A program made the translations under genes and the position numbers. From the NCBI RefSeq assembly GCF_964340395.1, contig NC_135566.1, positions 15,556,501 to 15,620,500 on the forward strand: a stretch of 64,000 bases of DNA, given 5' to 3'. The notes beneath the pieces are model-generated. The model made no database searches, was not told the origin of the DNA, and was given only the letters and a program-made list of their open reading frames with translations. The first letter of the stretch is position 1. Every line of letters begins with the position of its first letter. The DNA comes from Glandiceps talaboti (Eukaryota > Hemichordata > Enteropneusta > Spengelidae). Shown here one piece after another: positions 12,789 to 23,400 of the stretch.

Positions 12789-15700
12789 ATGACAACTTAC
12801 ATAGGGAAAGATGATTGTGGCATCAAGAAGAAAGTATTGTATGCTGGAGAAGGAGATGTACCGGATTATCCCGATGGTACCAGGGTAAGATGGAATTGTT
12901 GTTTATAACACTCTTTGTAGAATACATCTCATTGGCTGAAATCTAGTTGTTTATAGTCATCTTAGCATTTTAATAGAATAGCTCTCATTGGCTGAAATCT
13001 AGTAGTTTATCGTCATCTCCTTAGAATGCATCTCATTGGCTGAAATCTATTACTAGTAATTTATATATTTCTTAGAGCGCATCCCTTATTACAATTTATC
13101 TCATTGGCTGGAAATGTCACTTAGTTTATAGTTTGATAACAAGAGATCTCATTGGCTGAAAATAACTTGTGGCTTACAACTAGTCGCATAGATATGTTTT
13201 ATAAGTTGCAAAACTTGTAATATAACATACCTCAGACCTTTTGTTCATTGATTCACTACCAAATCTCTTGCATGTAATGCAAAATAATTTCTTGGCATGG
13301 ACATATGAAAGTAATATTAGTCATCAGAGATTACTGGTCTGTCTGATGACTACCGCCCTCTATCAGACAAAGGAAGTACTTTACATGAAGGAATTTGTAA
13401 ACTCAAATTTGAAAGCAGAACTTGTTTTAGGAAGATGAATAATTTTCTTACTAATATTATAAACTAAACCAAATCTAACATCATCGATCGTCAGTAAAAT
13501 ACTGTACAATTATTTTGAATTTCAGGTGAAATTTCATTATAAGACAATCAAGGTGGATGACGAAAGAACAGTACTGGATGACAGTAAGAAAATAGATAAA
13601 CCAATGGAATTACTTATGGGGAAACAATTCAAGTTAGAAGTGTGGGAGAAATGTCTGAAGACAATGAGAGCCAACGAAGTGGCGCAGTTCACCGTTGATG
13701 AGTCGGTAAGTATCCATGACAATATGTAAATAACCAATATTCTAGTACCATACACAAGCCAAGTTGAACAAAAAATATGAAATTTAAACCCTGGTAATTC
13801 TTTGTCACGACAACATGCATCACTTTCACGGCAACATGTGTCTATGTCACTGATTCTGCTTGTGTTCGAAATATGAATCAAAATGTTCAAACTGCCATTA
13901 CTTTCCACTTTTTTTCTTTGATATTACTGAGGGTGGCATAATTACATTATTTCCCGGTACTTTTCTTCATTTGGCCAGAAAATACTCATGACCTAAAGAT
14001 TTTGTCACTATGAGTCACTAGATGAGTAGTGACAAAGCCCTTTAGGTCGATCGTGTTTTCCTTGGCTGAAGAAAGAAGATCGCTGGGAGCAATTCCCAGC
14101 ACCAACAATTTTTTCTTTTTCAATATTGGAGAATAACATCTACTTATGGTAATCATTTCTGATATTGTAGTTTGCGTCATAACACAATGGATTGGTCAGA
14201 TGGTAAAAAAAAGAGAAACAAGAGAAACAAGTCAGTGACTGTGGTGGTGCTTTCAATTCATAATCATATTTTTATAAGTTTTTAATGACATAGAAATGGC
14301 AATTAAAAGTCAGGATACTGTGAGCCATTGGATTTATTACAGACCTTGAACCAATTTTCTGACAGCATAGCCTAACTGTTAGACTGTAAGATACATCTTA
14401 TCATTCCGCTCGCACTGGCCGCCTCTCTTGGAAGGGTTGACCGATGTGTGAGGGCGCCCTGTCATGGCATACCTTACAGACTACCTACCGGTAACTGTTA
14501 GCAAGCATGGCCTGGGACGGACCACTGCATACAGGATATCCATGGCAACAAGACTCATTGACACTCTTGCATTTTAATTCCTCTGTTCATTTTCATGTAT
14601 TTTTATTTGTTAACAAATGATAGAAAATTGAGTTCTAAAGAAATTCTTCACGTGTCTAGGAAGTGGTGCCTAATTATTATCATGACAAGTATGAAATGGC
14701 AGTGAGAAGCTGTCAGTCACTCTCATCTTGCTTCCATAAGCTCTGCTTTAATCTTTTTCAGTCTGTAAGGTATACCGTGATATGGCGCCCTCACACATTG
14801 GTCAACCCTTCCAGGAGGCCGGTATGGGCAGAACAGCATGACGTAACTTACAGTGTAAATCTTTCTATTATGTTAATAATGCACATAAATTTTTCGTTCC
14901 TTTCAGCTGTGTTCTCCCTATCCACATGTTGCTAAAAGTCTACGTGATTACAACAAAGGTGTGGCCCATCCACACAAGACACACTGCTGTGGCATTGCAC
15001 AGTTTCAAGAGGCCGGCCTCGGCTACAGTGATCTCGATGAACTCTTAAAAACGCCGCAACCTTTGGACTTCGTATTTGAATTATTACAAGTTGAACTACC
15101 TGGAGAGTACAAGAAAGAAGCCTGGGCCATGAATGAGACCGAGAAACTAGATGCTGTACCTACTCTACGAGAAGAAGGAAATACACTTTACAAAGAAAAA
15201 GAATACAGTAAAGCCTCAGAGAAGTACGCAGAGGCGTTAGGATGTCTTGAACAGTTATTACTGAGGGAGAAACCAGGAGACACTGATTGGAAAAGACTAG
15301 ATGCAATGAAGATACCGTTGTTACTCAACTTTGCTCAGTGTAAACTTCAATTGAAAGAGTACTATCAAGTCATAGAACATACCACTTCTGTCTTAGATAA
15401 AGATGAAAGTAAGTCATTAGTGTAAGAATCTCACAAGTTCAGATCGATATTCTTTATTCTTTCATTATCACACTGCTACTGTTTATATACCAATGATGAC
15501 TTGCATCAGTAACACCTGCATATTATAGATATTTGCACTGCAGTACAATACAGAGAACCCTGTATTTACATACCTCAGTACCTGTATGGAGATGGGCATG
15601 TATTTGTTCCATGTACACAAAATCATGTGATTTTTTTGTTTTTTACTTAGGGTGATCCTATTTTTTTATTTTTTTATTTTTTACATGTCTCTAGGAGGTT

Positions 15701-16217
15701 ACAACTCACTCATAGTTAATAGTATTTTTGGATAATGAAATTAAAAAAAAATTAGTAATGGTGAAGTTAGCTTATTGGAATCTAGTTTTTGAAGCAACTA
15801 CGTAGCTATCGTCCAAATCACTCAGACATCATCAGCGTAACTTATTATGCCATTTGGCCAGGTGACGTCCTAGTGGAATATTCACTTCAAAAACTGGATT
15901 CCGATAAGGTGACTTCACTATTACTACTCTACTTCTACTACATAACATGGAGTCTAGTCAAGTATCAATTTCCAAAAAATAATATTGTCTGTTTTTTTTC
16001 TGCCACAGATAATGTCAAAGCATTATATAGACGTGCCAAAGCTCATTCATTTTGTTGGAACTTTGTTGAAGCAAAGAAAGACTTCAGTAGAGTTGCTGAC
16101 CTAGATCCTACCTTAGCTGCAGCCGTCAAAAAAGAACTGAAAACATTAGAGGACCAACAAAAACAAAAAGATGCTGAAGATAGAGTTAAATTACAAGGTA
16201 TATTTGAAAAGATGTGA
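12789..16217 (+). CDS. AIP: AH receptor-interacting protein (XAP2/ARA9 family), 4 exons, complete
   Basis: This is the cytosolic immunophilin-like co-chaperone that links HSP90 with the aryl hydrocarbon receptor. Exons are 12789-12884, 13526-13705, 14907-15408 and 16009-16217. Borders are GT-AG and the phases fit, giving 987 nt or 328 aa (human AIP is 330). The N-terminal half is an FKBP-like domain: [32 protein letters not shown]. The C-terminal half holds three TPR motifs, starting near [20 protein letters not shown], continuing [16 protein letters not shown] and [11 protein letters not shown], and ending in the basic helix that finishes [16 protein letters not shown] at the domain junction is an AIP hallmark. 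A short MITE (14760-14854) sits just 52 bp upstream of exon 3. The gene diverges from TUFM and is followed in tandem by MAN2B1. The AIP versus AIPL1 split is vertebrate-specific, so the name AIP is appropriate. Confidence 0.95.
12915..13165. repeat. Diverged about 65-bp tandem repeat, AIP intron 1
   Basis: Five copies are centred on the word TCTCATTGGCTGAAATCTAG, with TTTATAGTCATC spacers. It starts about 30 bp after the exon 1 donor but does not include exon sequence. Confidence 0.75.
13740..14125. mobile_element. Fold-back repeat family, near full-length copy (AIP intron 2)
   Basis: The ordered blocks are ACACAAGCCAAGTTGAACA, ACCCTGGTAATTCT, CGAAATATGAATCAAAATG and GTGGCATAATTACATTAT. The self-complementary pair AATACTCATGACCTAAAG...CTTTAGGTCGATCGTGTTTT follows, ending TTCCTTGGCTGAAGAAAGA. 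It matches 47489-47850 in reverse orientation. Confidence 0.7.
14379..14483 (+). mobile_element. About 100-bp AGTCTGTAAG MITE, copy 2
   Basis: Starts TTAGACTGTAAGATAC and ends CATACCTTACAGACTA. The ends are inverted repeats (about 13 of 16 pairs). The core reads GACCGATGTGTGAGGGCGCC. Confidence 0.75.
14760..14854 (-). mobile_element. About 100-bp AGTCTGTAAG MITE, copy 3
   Basis: Opposite orientation to the copy at 14379 and about 280 bp away. It contains GGCGCCCTCACACATTGGTC and ends ACGTAACTTACAGT. It lies immediately upstream of the polypyrimidine tract of AIP exon 3. Confidence 0.72.
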
Positions 16218-16589
16218 AATGTGGACTGAGTTGGAAACAGAGCCATTCTAAGTATGTGATGTCAACTCATGTAGTTATCACCTGCAGAGGCTTATGAAAC
16301 AGACTTTATATGTATATCGTCCAGTCTTTAAGTGTTGGTGCTCCCTCTGTACTGTGCACAAGTGACAATGTGCTTGAACATTCTATATAAAACACAAATG
16401 AGTCAGCCATGACACAAAATGGCCGACTGTATCATGCATATGCAGAGAGTAAACTTTAATTGTTGTGGATGGAGCCAGTAGATACATGTACTCACAGATA
16501 GGAAATTAGCCAAAAAAACCCCCAAAAAAACAAATGTAGCTATCTGTCCTGTTCAAACTAATTACAATCATAATGCTCGTACTTACTTT

Positions 16590-16800
16590 ATTCATCCAAA
16601 TCAAAATTTGGTGGTCACCACTTCTGCAGTGCCCTGGTGCCCTAATGTTAAAGCAGGAGGAAACCGGAGAAAAAACGGCTTTGTTTTTTGCTTGAGTCAA
16701 ACTAAGTATCACCCTTCTTTAATACATCCACATTTGGCTAATTTTTAATCAGACTCAGCTAGTACTTGACAGGTTCAAACCCAAGCTGCTACACAGTGCT
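16590..16800 (-). mobile_element. Probable tRNA-derived SINE remnant
   Basis: On the minus strand a B-box-like GGGTTTGAACC lies near 16772. At the other end (16645-16670) is GGAGGAAACCGGAGAAAA, a string familiar from invertebrate SINE-like repeats. A second GGTTCAAACCC occurs at 17309-17319. The A box is not clear, so the call is tentative. Confidence 0.35.
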
Positions 16801-17729
16801 ACCATAAAACATAAAAAAAGTCAACCTCCACAACTTCCAGTCCAACTTTCCAAAGTAGTGCTGCATCCAGTGGGAGCCATATTGGATTTTGTCATAAAAC
16901 CAGTGTTCAAATATAAATAGTAAGAAAGTTATCTACGTGCATATTTGTTCATAAATGATACTAATTTCAATAACTTTTCCTCTGTGGTGAAATTCTAGAT
17001 CAATGAAACAGATTTTGACAAGGTATACACAGGATTGCTGGCCGCTGGTTGACATACAACTACTAAATTTGTATATATACCGATATGCTGCACTAGATTT
17101 TGGTGGAATTTTTGTAATCAGAATATGTTTCAAAATTGAGTCAGCGTATTCTATTTATGAATAAATTATTATCAACACCTCGAAAGTTGCGTGTTACAGT
17201 ATCCACTTCAAAAGGTGGCAAACGTGTAATATAAACTCTGTGATATAAAGGCAAACACAGTGCCACTACTGAAGGCAGCGATATATAGTATCGATGCATA
17301 GGAGCATGGTTCAAACCCAGCTGTAGTAAGTAACCACTTGGTCACCAACAACCCATTTGCGTGATGATTTAGGGGTAGATAGCCACAAGCACTGATTTGA
17401 ATGATTTGATAATACTTGTAAGTGGTCAGGGCAGTAAAGTGATTTACTTGAGTTTCAGCTGCAGCTGATGTATGAGAAGTTAAAATACAATCTTACCATA
17501 AAAAATATGAATTTCTAATGAATTATTGGAGTATCATTTTCAAAGTCAAAAATTAGATTTTTATGTTTACATATCATAAAATATTTCATGATGACCATCA
17601 TTTCAAATTTAACAAGGTAGAATAGGTCCACTCCACAAGCAATCTTTGAAGCCTACCACAAAAAGTTATTTGAGAACTACATGTTAATCCTTAACATACT
17701 CAGCCTTTAATGTAGAATGCAAGTTCAGA

Positions 17730-17960
17730 AATAAACTGTTTAAAAAAGTTTTTCTGTTACTTTGTTCAGGAAAAGTCAACCCCATTCTCAGTTCAAATCA
17801 AAGAAAAAAATGAGGGGTCACCATACAAATTTTTGAAATAGAAAATATAATATGATATCAAAATGACTAGAAGCCATTTTGGAATCCAATATGGCCACCG
17901 ACTACTGTGTTAAGTCTATGGGAAAATCGAAGTTAGTCAATTTCCTTGAAAACAATGAAC
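17730..17960. repeat. Dispersed repeat, partner of 40165-40375
   Basis: The shared words in the same order are TTCTGTTACTTTGTT/TTACTGTAACTTTGTT, GGGGTCACCAT, CAAATTTTTGAAAT, GAATCCAATATGGCC and AATTTCCTTG. The two copies are about 75-80 percent similar by eye. Confidence 0.7.
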
Positions 17961-18430
17961 CTAAAAATTTCTTATATGATATTCAAAAGAACTAAAAACA
18001 AGCTTTCACGTGACATGGTGAAGTTTTGGAGATATTTTAAAAACTGTGATTTTGAGGGAAATTGATTCCCAAGACATGTTCAACCTTTATAGCTGCATCC
18101 ACTCACAATGAATGTCAAATAGAATAGATTATAGCAAACAAATAAAATAATTTGTTTTATCAATCAATCAATCACACCCTGTATATGTTATGTCAAAATT
18201 GTCATAATTTCAATTTAGGAATGTAGCTGTGTATTTATTTACTGTGAGGCTGGTAAGACATGTACATGTATTGAAATACTTTGGAATTCATATACAGTGG
18301 ACACTCACTCACAAGTCTTAATACAGCAATGTTAGTGGCTATATTTCTATTGTGCTGTTTTCTCTTTCATGTATATTTCCATGAAAAGAATAAAAATCAC
18401 TGTTACAAGAAAGTGTTAGTAATAAGCAAG

Positions 18431-18431
18431 A

Positions 18432-18469
<38 letters not shown>

Positions 18470-18894
18470 GGGTGATGGATGGATGCATGCATGCATGAAT
18501 GTGTGCTTGCATGTAGGTATTTGTCACTCACTCACTTACTCACTCACACACACTCACTCACTCACACACACACACATGCTCGCTCACTCACTCGCTCACT
18601 CACTCACTCACTCACTCACTCACTCACTCACTCACTCACTCACTCACTCACCCACCCACCCACCCACCCACCCACCCACCCAACCACCCTCACTCACTCA
18701 CTCACTCACTCACTCACTCACTCACTCACTCACTCACTCACTCACTCACTCACTCACTCACTCACTCACTCACCCACCAAATCACCCACCCACCCACCCA
18801 CCCACCCACCCACACACACACACACACTCACTCACTCACTCACTCACTCACTCACTCACTCACTCACTCACTCACTCACTCACTCACTCACTTA
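18431..18894. repeat. Compound microsatellite (GT)n, (CACT)n, (CACC)n
   Basis: (GT)n at 18433-18468 is followed by about 370 bp of CACT tetramers interrupted by CACC and CACA blocks. Long open frames rich in Ser-Leu-Thr-His across it are artefacts. Confidence 0.97.
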
Positions 18895-19041
18895 GAAACA
18901 AACCCTACACCATGTTTATTTGAAACATGAATATTCCAATTAGTTTTCTGTAATTATTTATACTTTTCCTCTCTGATCTGATTTGATAGTTTTTTGCTTT
19001 ATTGTTGTGTAACTCTTCTCTTATTTGAGGAGGAATAAAGG

Positions 19042-19045
<4 letters not shown>

Positions 19046-19088
<43 letters not shown>

Positions 19089-19118
19089 CTCACTCACTCA
19101 CTCACTCACCCACCCACT
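19046..19118. repeat. (CAA)n and (CACT)n microsatellite
   Basis: About 14 CAA/AAC triplets run directly into CACT tetramers, the same tetramer as the array about 150 bp upstream. Confidence 0.95.
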
Positions 19119-19457
19119 CTAACTGCATGGTTATTATCTTTCTGTTTGTATCTAAGCCATCAATATAGTTCATGACATAATGTTGCTGTGCAGTATAACA
19201 CGGGCCCAGAAATGGACAATACATTTTTCATGTTTGGTATAAGTATTTCTATTTTTTGGTAATATTACTGTCTACACCAATTTTTCAGGATGCAATAATA
19301 AAAAACGAACTTTTGAAAAACTACTTGGATATGTGGTTCTGTGTGTTTGTTTTTCGTTCCACAAATAAATTTAAATAGTAATAAATAAACATGTATCTAC
19401 CAGTATACATCTACTAATAATACAGCCTAACTAAAATAGATGTAAACAACACGAACT

Positions 19458-19473
19458 GTCGCTAGGTGGCGCT
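19458..19473 (+). promoter_or_regulatory. CTCF-like motif upstream of MAN2B1
   Basis: TCGCTAGGTGGCGCTC matches 11 of 13 positions of CCASYAGRKGGCR. It lies about 150 bp upstream of the MAN2B1 ATG, in the most CpG-containing part of this intergenic region. Motif resemblance only. Confidence 0.4.
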
Positions 19474-19603
19474 CACACGTCACATATTGTCACGTACATA
19501 TTGATCAATGCGGGTGATGCAATGCAGTTCATGTAGTTCGCCGGTCTAAGGGTCACTGTTTAAAAGTACAAATAACCGAAGAACGGGACGAAGGTCAGAA
19601 AAA

Positions 19604-19609
19604 ATGTAA
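19604..19609 (+). promoter_or_regulatory. Start-stop upstream ORF (ATGTAA)
   Basis: ATG is followed directly by TAA, 14 nt before the MAN2B1 start codon and after AAAA. If transcribed, it is a minimal uORF of the kind known to stall ribosomes. The transcription start is unknown, so its presence in mRNA is inferred. Confidence 0.4.
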
Positions 19610-19623
19610 AAAAAAAAAGTTCA

Positions 19624-19975
19624 ATGATGTGTTTGTTACGTTTGTTGTTAGGAGCTATCCTGATACTTCTGTTGCAGTCTCGACATTTTGTTACAAGTAA
19701 CTGTGGATATGAGGTATGAAGAAACATTTGTTTACTTCCTGTTTTATGCTAAAAAGTTTTTCCTACCGTTATTCTAGCCATGGAAATTGGAAGTATACTT
19801 CCATGTTCTAGCCAAGTGTTTATTGGATAACAGTAGCAAACACCAGTACGATATCCTTAGTGGTAGATTGATTACCTTGATTCTGAAAATCTTACGGTTT
19901 ACGAAAAATGGTGTATGTGTCTGTGTCTGTGTCTGTGCCTGTATGTGTATGTGTGTGCGTGTGCGCGTGTGTGCA

Positions 19976-20010
<35 letters not shown>

Positions 20011-20452
20011 TCATGCATGTGTGTGTGTGCGTGCGTGTGTGTGTGTATAAAGAAGAGTTTCATTTTTGTTTGTTTTGGCTTACATCATGTTGTTTTTATT
20101 TGACTTGCAATAGGCTTGTAAGGACACCAAAGATGGAATGATTAATGTTCACTTAGTAGCACATACACATGATGATGTAGGTTGGTTGAAGACAGTGGAC
20201 CAATATTACTATGGATGTAAGTTGATGTTTTGGTATGACATTCATATATCACCATGGTTACTGTAAATAAAACAGTCATTTTTTAACGTTCAAGTGAGAG
20301 GAACCTATTCTGACTTTAAGTTTAAGCTCTGAGTCTGCAAATAAATAAACTGCTTTGGATAGTAGATAATTTCTAGTAGTTATTCTTTTATTTTACTTTG
20401 AAAGCACAAGATCAAGATCCTAGTCCATTAGAAATTAAGGGTTTTTCTCTTT

Positions 20453-20499
<47 letters not shown>

Positions 20500-23400
20500 C
20501 TCTCTCTTTCTTTCTTTCCCCTCCTCTCCCCTCCTCTCCTCTCCTCTCCTCTCCTCTCCTCTCCTCTCCTCTCCTCTCCTCTCCTCTCCTCTCCTCTCCT
20601 GCTCTTCCTTTTCCTTTTGATATCCAGCTAACAGTAGCATCCGGCATGCATCTATTCAATATATCATAGACTCTGTGATGGCTTCACTGTACAAGAATCC
20701 CAGTAGAAAGTTTATATATGTTGAAATGGCATTCTTTAAAAGATGGTGGAGTGAACAGTCGGAGACGATGAAAACCAAAGTCAAGAACTTAGTCAACAGA
20801 GGTATACTATGTAGTTTATATTTGTTGTTTTATTTCAGCTGATGAACATGTGATTCCAGCGTTACAGGAGATTGTTGATTATGGCGCAGTGCAGTATATC
20901 TTAGATTCTGTCACCTTGGCACTGGAGGACCACCCACATAGGCGTTTTATCTATGCTGAGATGGCATTCTTTACTCGCTGGTGGAATGAACAAACAGAAG
21001 ATGTCAAATCACTTGTCAAATCGCTTGTTAGCAAAGGTGATGGTATATAGTAGTTAGCGATGGTAATAACATGTACTAGTGAAAGGGGAACTCAACTCAA
21101 GGAAAAGTTCTCAGTCATACATGTCATGGTTTTGCATCTGATTCACCAACATTACACATAACTTCAGGTTGAAGTTGCCTCCCATTTGGGAATCTTTGCG
21201 GTTGGCCACATTACCTCATGGGGGTCAGTATGCAATGCTTAAACACACACTCACATTGGGTCCAGAGTTCAACCACACACACACTGTACCGATGCATGAA
21301 TGGGTCAACAGCCACTGCATCATGGCAGCGTCCATGGCTTCTGTAGTGACTATAGTAATGCTAGTATGTACATATACTCAATTTGCTGTAATACTTATAG
21401 AACCCATGACAATTCACTCTGTACTTGATAGAAAAACAATCAGCGTAGTCCTGAGCCCTTCTTGTGTTTCTCAGTTTAATAGTGCAAGACAAGTTTGATA
21501 CAATGTATTTATTGCATGTATCAGAACTTTCGTAGAATGATTACATGCGTCTCAATTGGTTGTTGGCACCATGAGAAAAAAAAATGACATGATATTAGTT
21601 AACTGTTACAATGAGAAACACACTGCACAAACTGTAAGCTTTATTCTAATACATGTAATGGTTGTGAGAGACTTGGTGTAATTCACATTCAAAATCATTT
21701 AATTTCATCAACGCAAATTTATTTCACTCACCATTCACACACTTTATTTGTAACATTCACGAATCACGTTCCAAATTGACAACTATTCACACGGTAACAC
21801 ATTCATATTCACCAATTCACACTCACATGTTTAAAAAGAATTGTTCACCATTCACATGTTTAAATATTACCAATTCACCATTCACACGTAAAGTATACAT
21901 GTACATCCCCTGTTTCTATCCAATCAGGTCAGTTGGAATTTGCTGGTGGTGGCTGGTCCCAAAATGATGAGGCTGCCACCCACTATGTAGCTATCATTGA
22001 CAACATGGCTTATGGAATACAGTTCCTTCAAGACAATTTTGGACAGTGTGGCCGTCCTCACATTGCCTGGCAGATAGATGTCTTTGGTCACTCCAGAGAA
22101 CAGGCTGCACTCTTTGCATTGGTATAGTTACTCTATGATGTTACATTGTATGCATTGGTGTGTCAGACTGTACCATTAGTTTTGCATTGGTAATGTTGGA
22201 CTGCCATCTTTGCATTGGTATTGTCAGACTGTACCATTTGCATTGGTATTGTCAGACTGCCATCTTTGCAATGGTAATGTCAGCATACACTCTTTGCATT
22301 GGTGATGTAAGACAGCCATCTTTACATTGGTAATGTCAGATTGTACCAATTGCATTGGTAATGTCAGACTGAATTCTTTGTGTCACTCTATATTGTTACA
22401 TTAGTGTATCAGGCCACCATTTGCATTGGTGATGTCAGACATCTTTGCATTGGCAGTGTTACACTGCATTCTTTGCATCAGAAATTCACGCTATATATTG
22501 TTAACGTTGGAAATGTTAGATTGCACTCTCTGACTCACAAAAAACAATAATGGTAAATGCACAATAAAACTTTAAACCACACATAATGTACTGTAAACTG
22601 TTCTTTTTCACTACGGCAGTCAAAGCTGCATCAGAGAGGGATGTGTAACAACATTAAACAAAATTACAGTCTGCAATGTTTACAGTTTGAAACAGTACAT
22701 TGCTAATATACAAAGTCAGTTTTTATGAATGACGTGAACATTTCATCATCTAGCATTGTCTTTTACTTAGATGGGAATGGATGGAGTTTTCTTTGCCAGG
22801 TTGGAAGATGCTGATAAGTTTCTACGTTTGGAAGAGAAGAGAATGGAAGGAGTTTGGCATGGCAGTGCTAGTCTTGGTTCTAATGCTGATTTATTCTTTG
22901 GAGCTTTGTATGACCACTATTCACCACCAGAGGGCTATTGTTATGATGCATTCTGTGATGACCCACCAATACAGGTATGACCCACCGATACAGGTATGAC
23001 CCATCGATACAGGTATGACCCATCAATATAGGTATGACCCACCAACACTAAGTATGACCCACCAATACAGGTATGACCCACCGATACAGGTATGACCCAC
23101 CGATACAGGTATGACCCACCAATACTAAATATGACCCACCAATGCTAAGTATGACCCACCGATACAAGTATGACCCACCGATACAGGTATGACCCACCAA
23201 CACAGGTATGACCCACCGATACAAGTATGACCAACCGATACAGGTATGACCCACCAATACTAAATATGACCCACTGATACAGGTATGACCCACCAATACT
23301 AAGTATGACCCACTGATACACATTATACACCATCTGCAACATAGTACATGTAAATTTATACCTAGTGGATGGTATACATTAACTTTGTTTCTTCACAAGC

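Larger units (their letters stand above)
16218..19623. other. AIP-MAN2B1 intergenic region
   Basis: Holds the AIP 3' UTR. Candidate AATAAA signals are at 17160 and near 18141. It also holds a SINE-like remnant (16590-16800), a dispersed repeat (17730-17960) and large microsatellites (18431-19118). No coding exon is recognised. Confidence 0.5.

Noticed and set aside
15409-16008. Possible frameshift splitting AIP
   Set aside because: The break is an ordinary intron: GTAAGT donor at 15409, TGCCACAG acceptor at 16008, phases 1 and 1 join to full length.
18435-18923. 162- and 138-codon Ser-Leu-Thr-His frames
   Set aside because: Translation of CACT/CACC microsatellites.
20628-21036. Exons 3a and 3b both included in series
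   Set aside because: A 37-nt intron is too short for normal metazoan splicing, and a tandem copy would disrupt the GH38 fold. Still testable by RNA.
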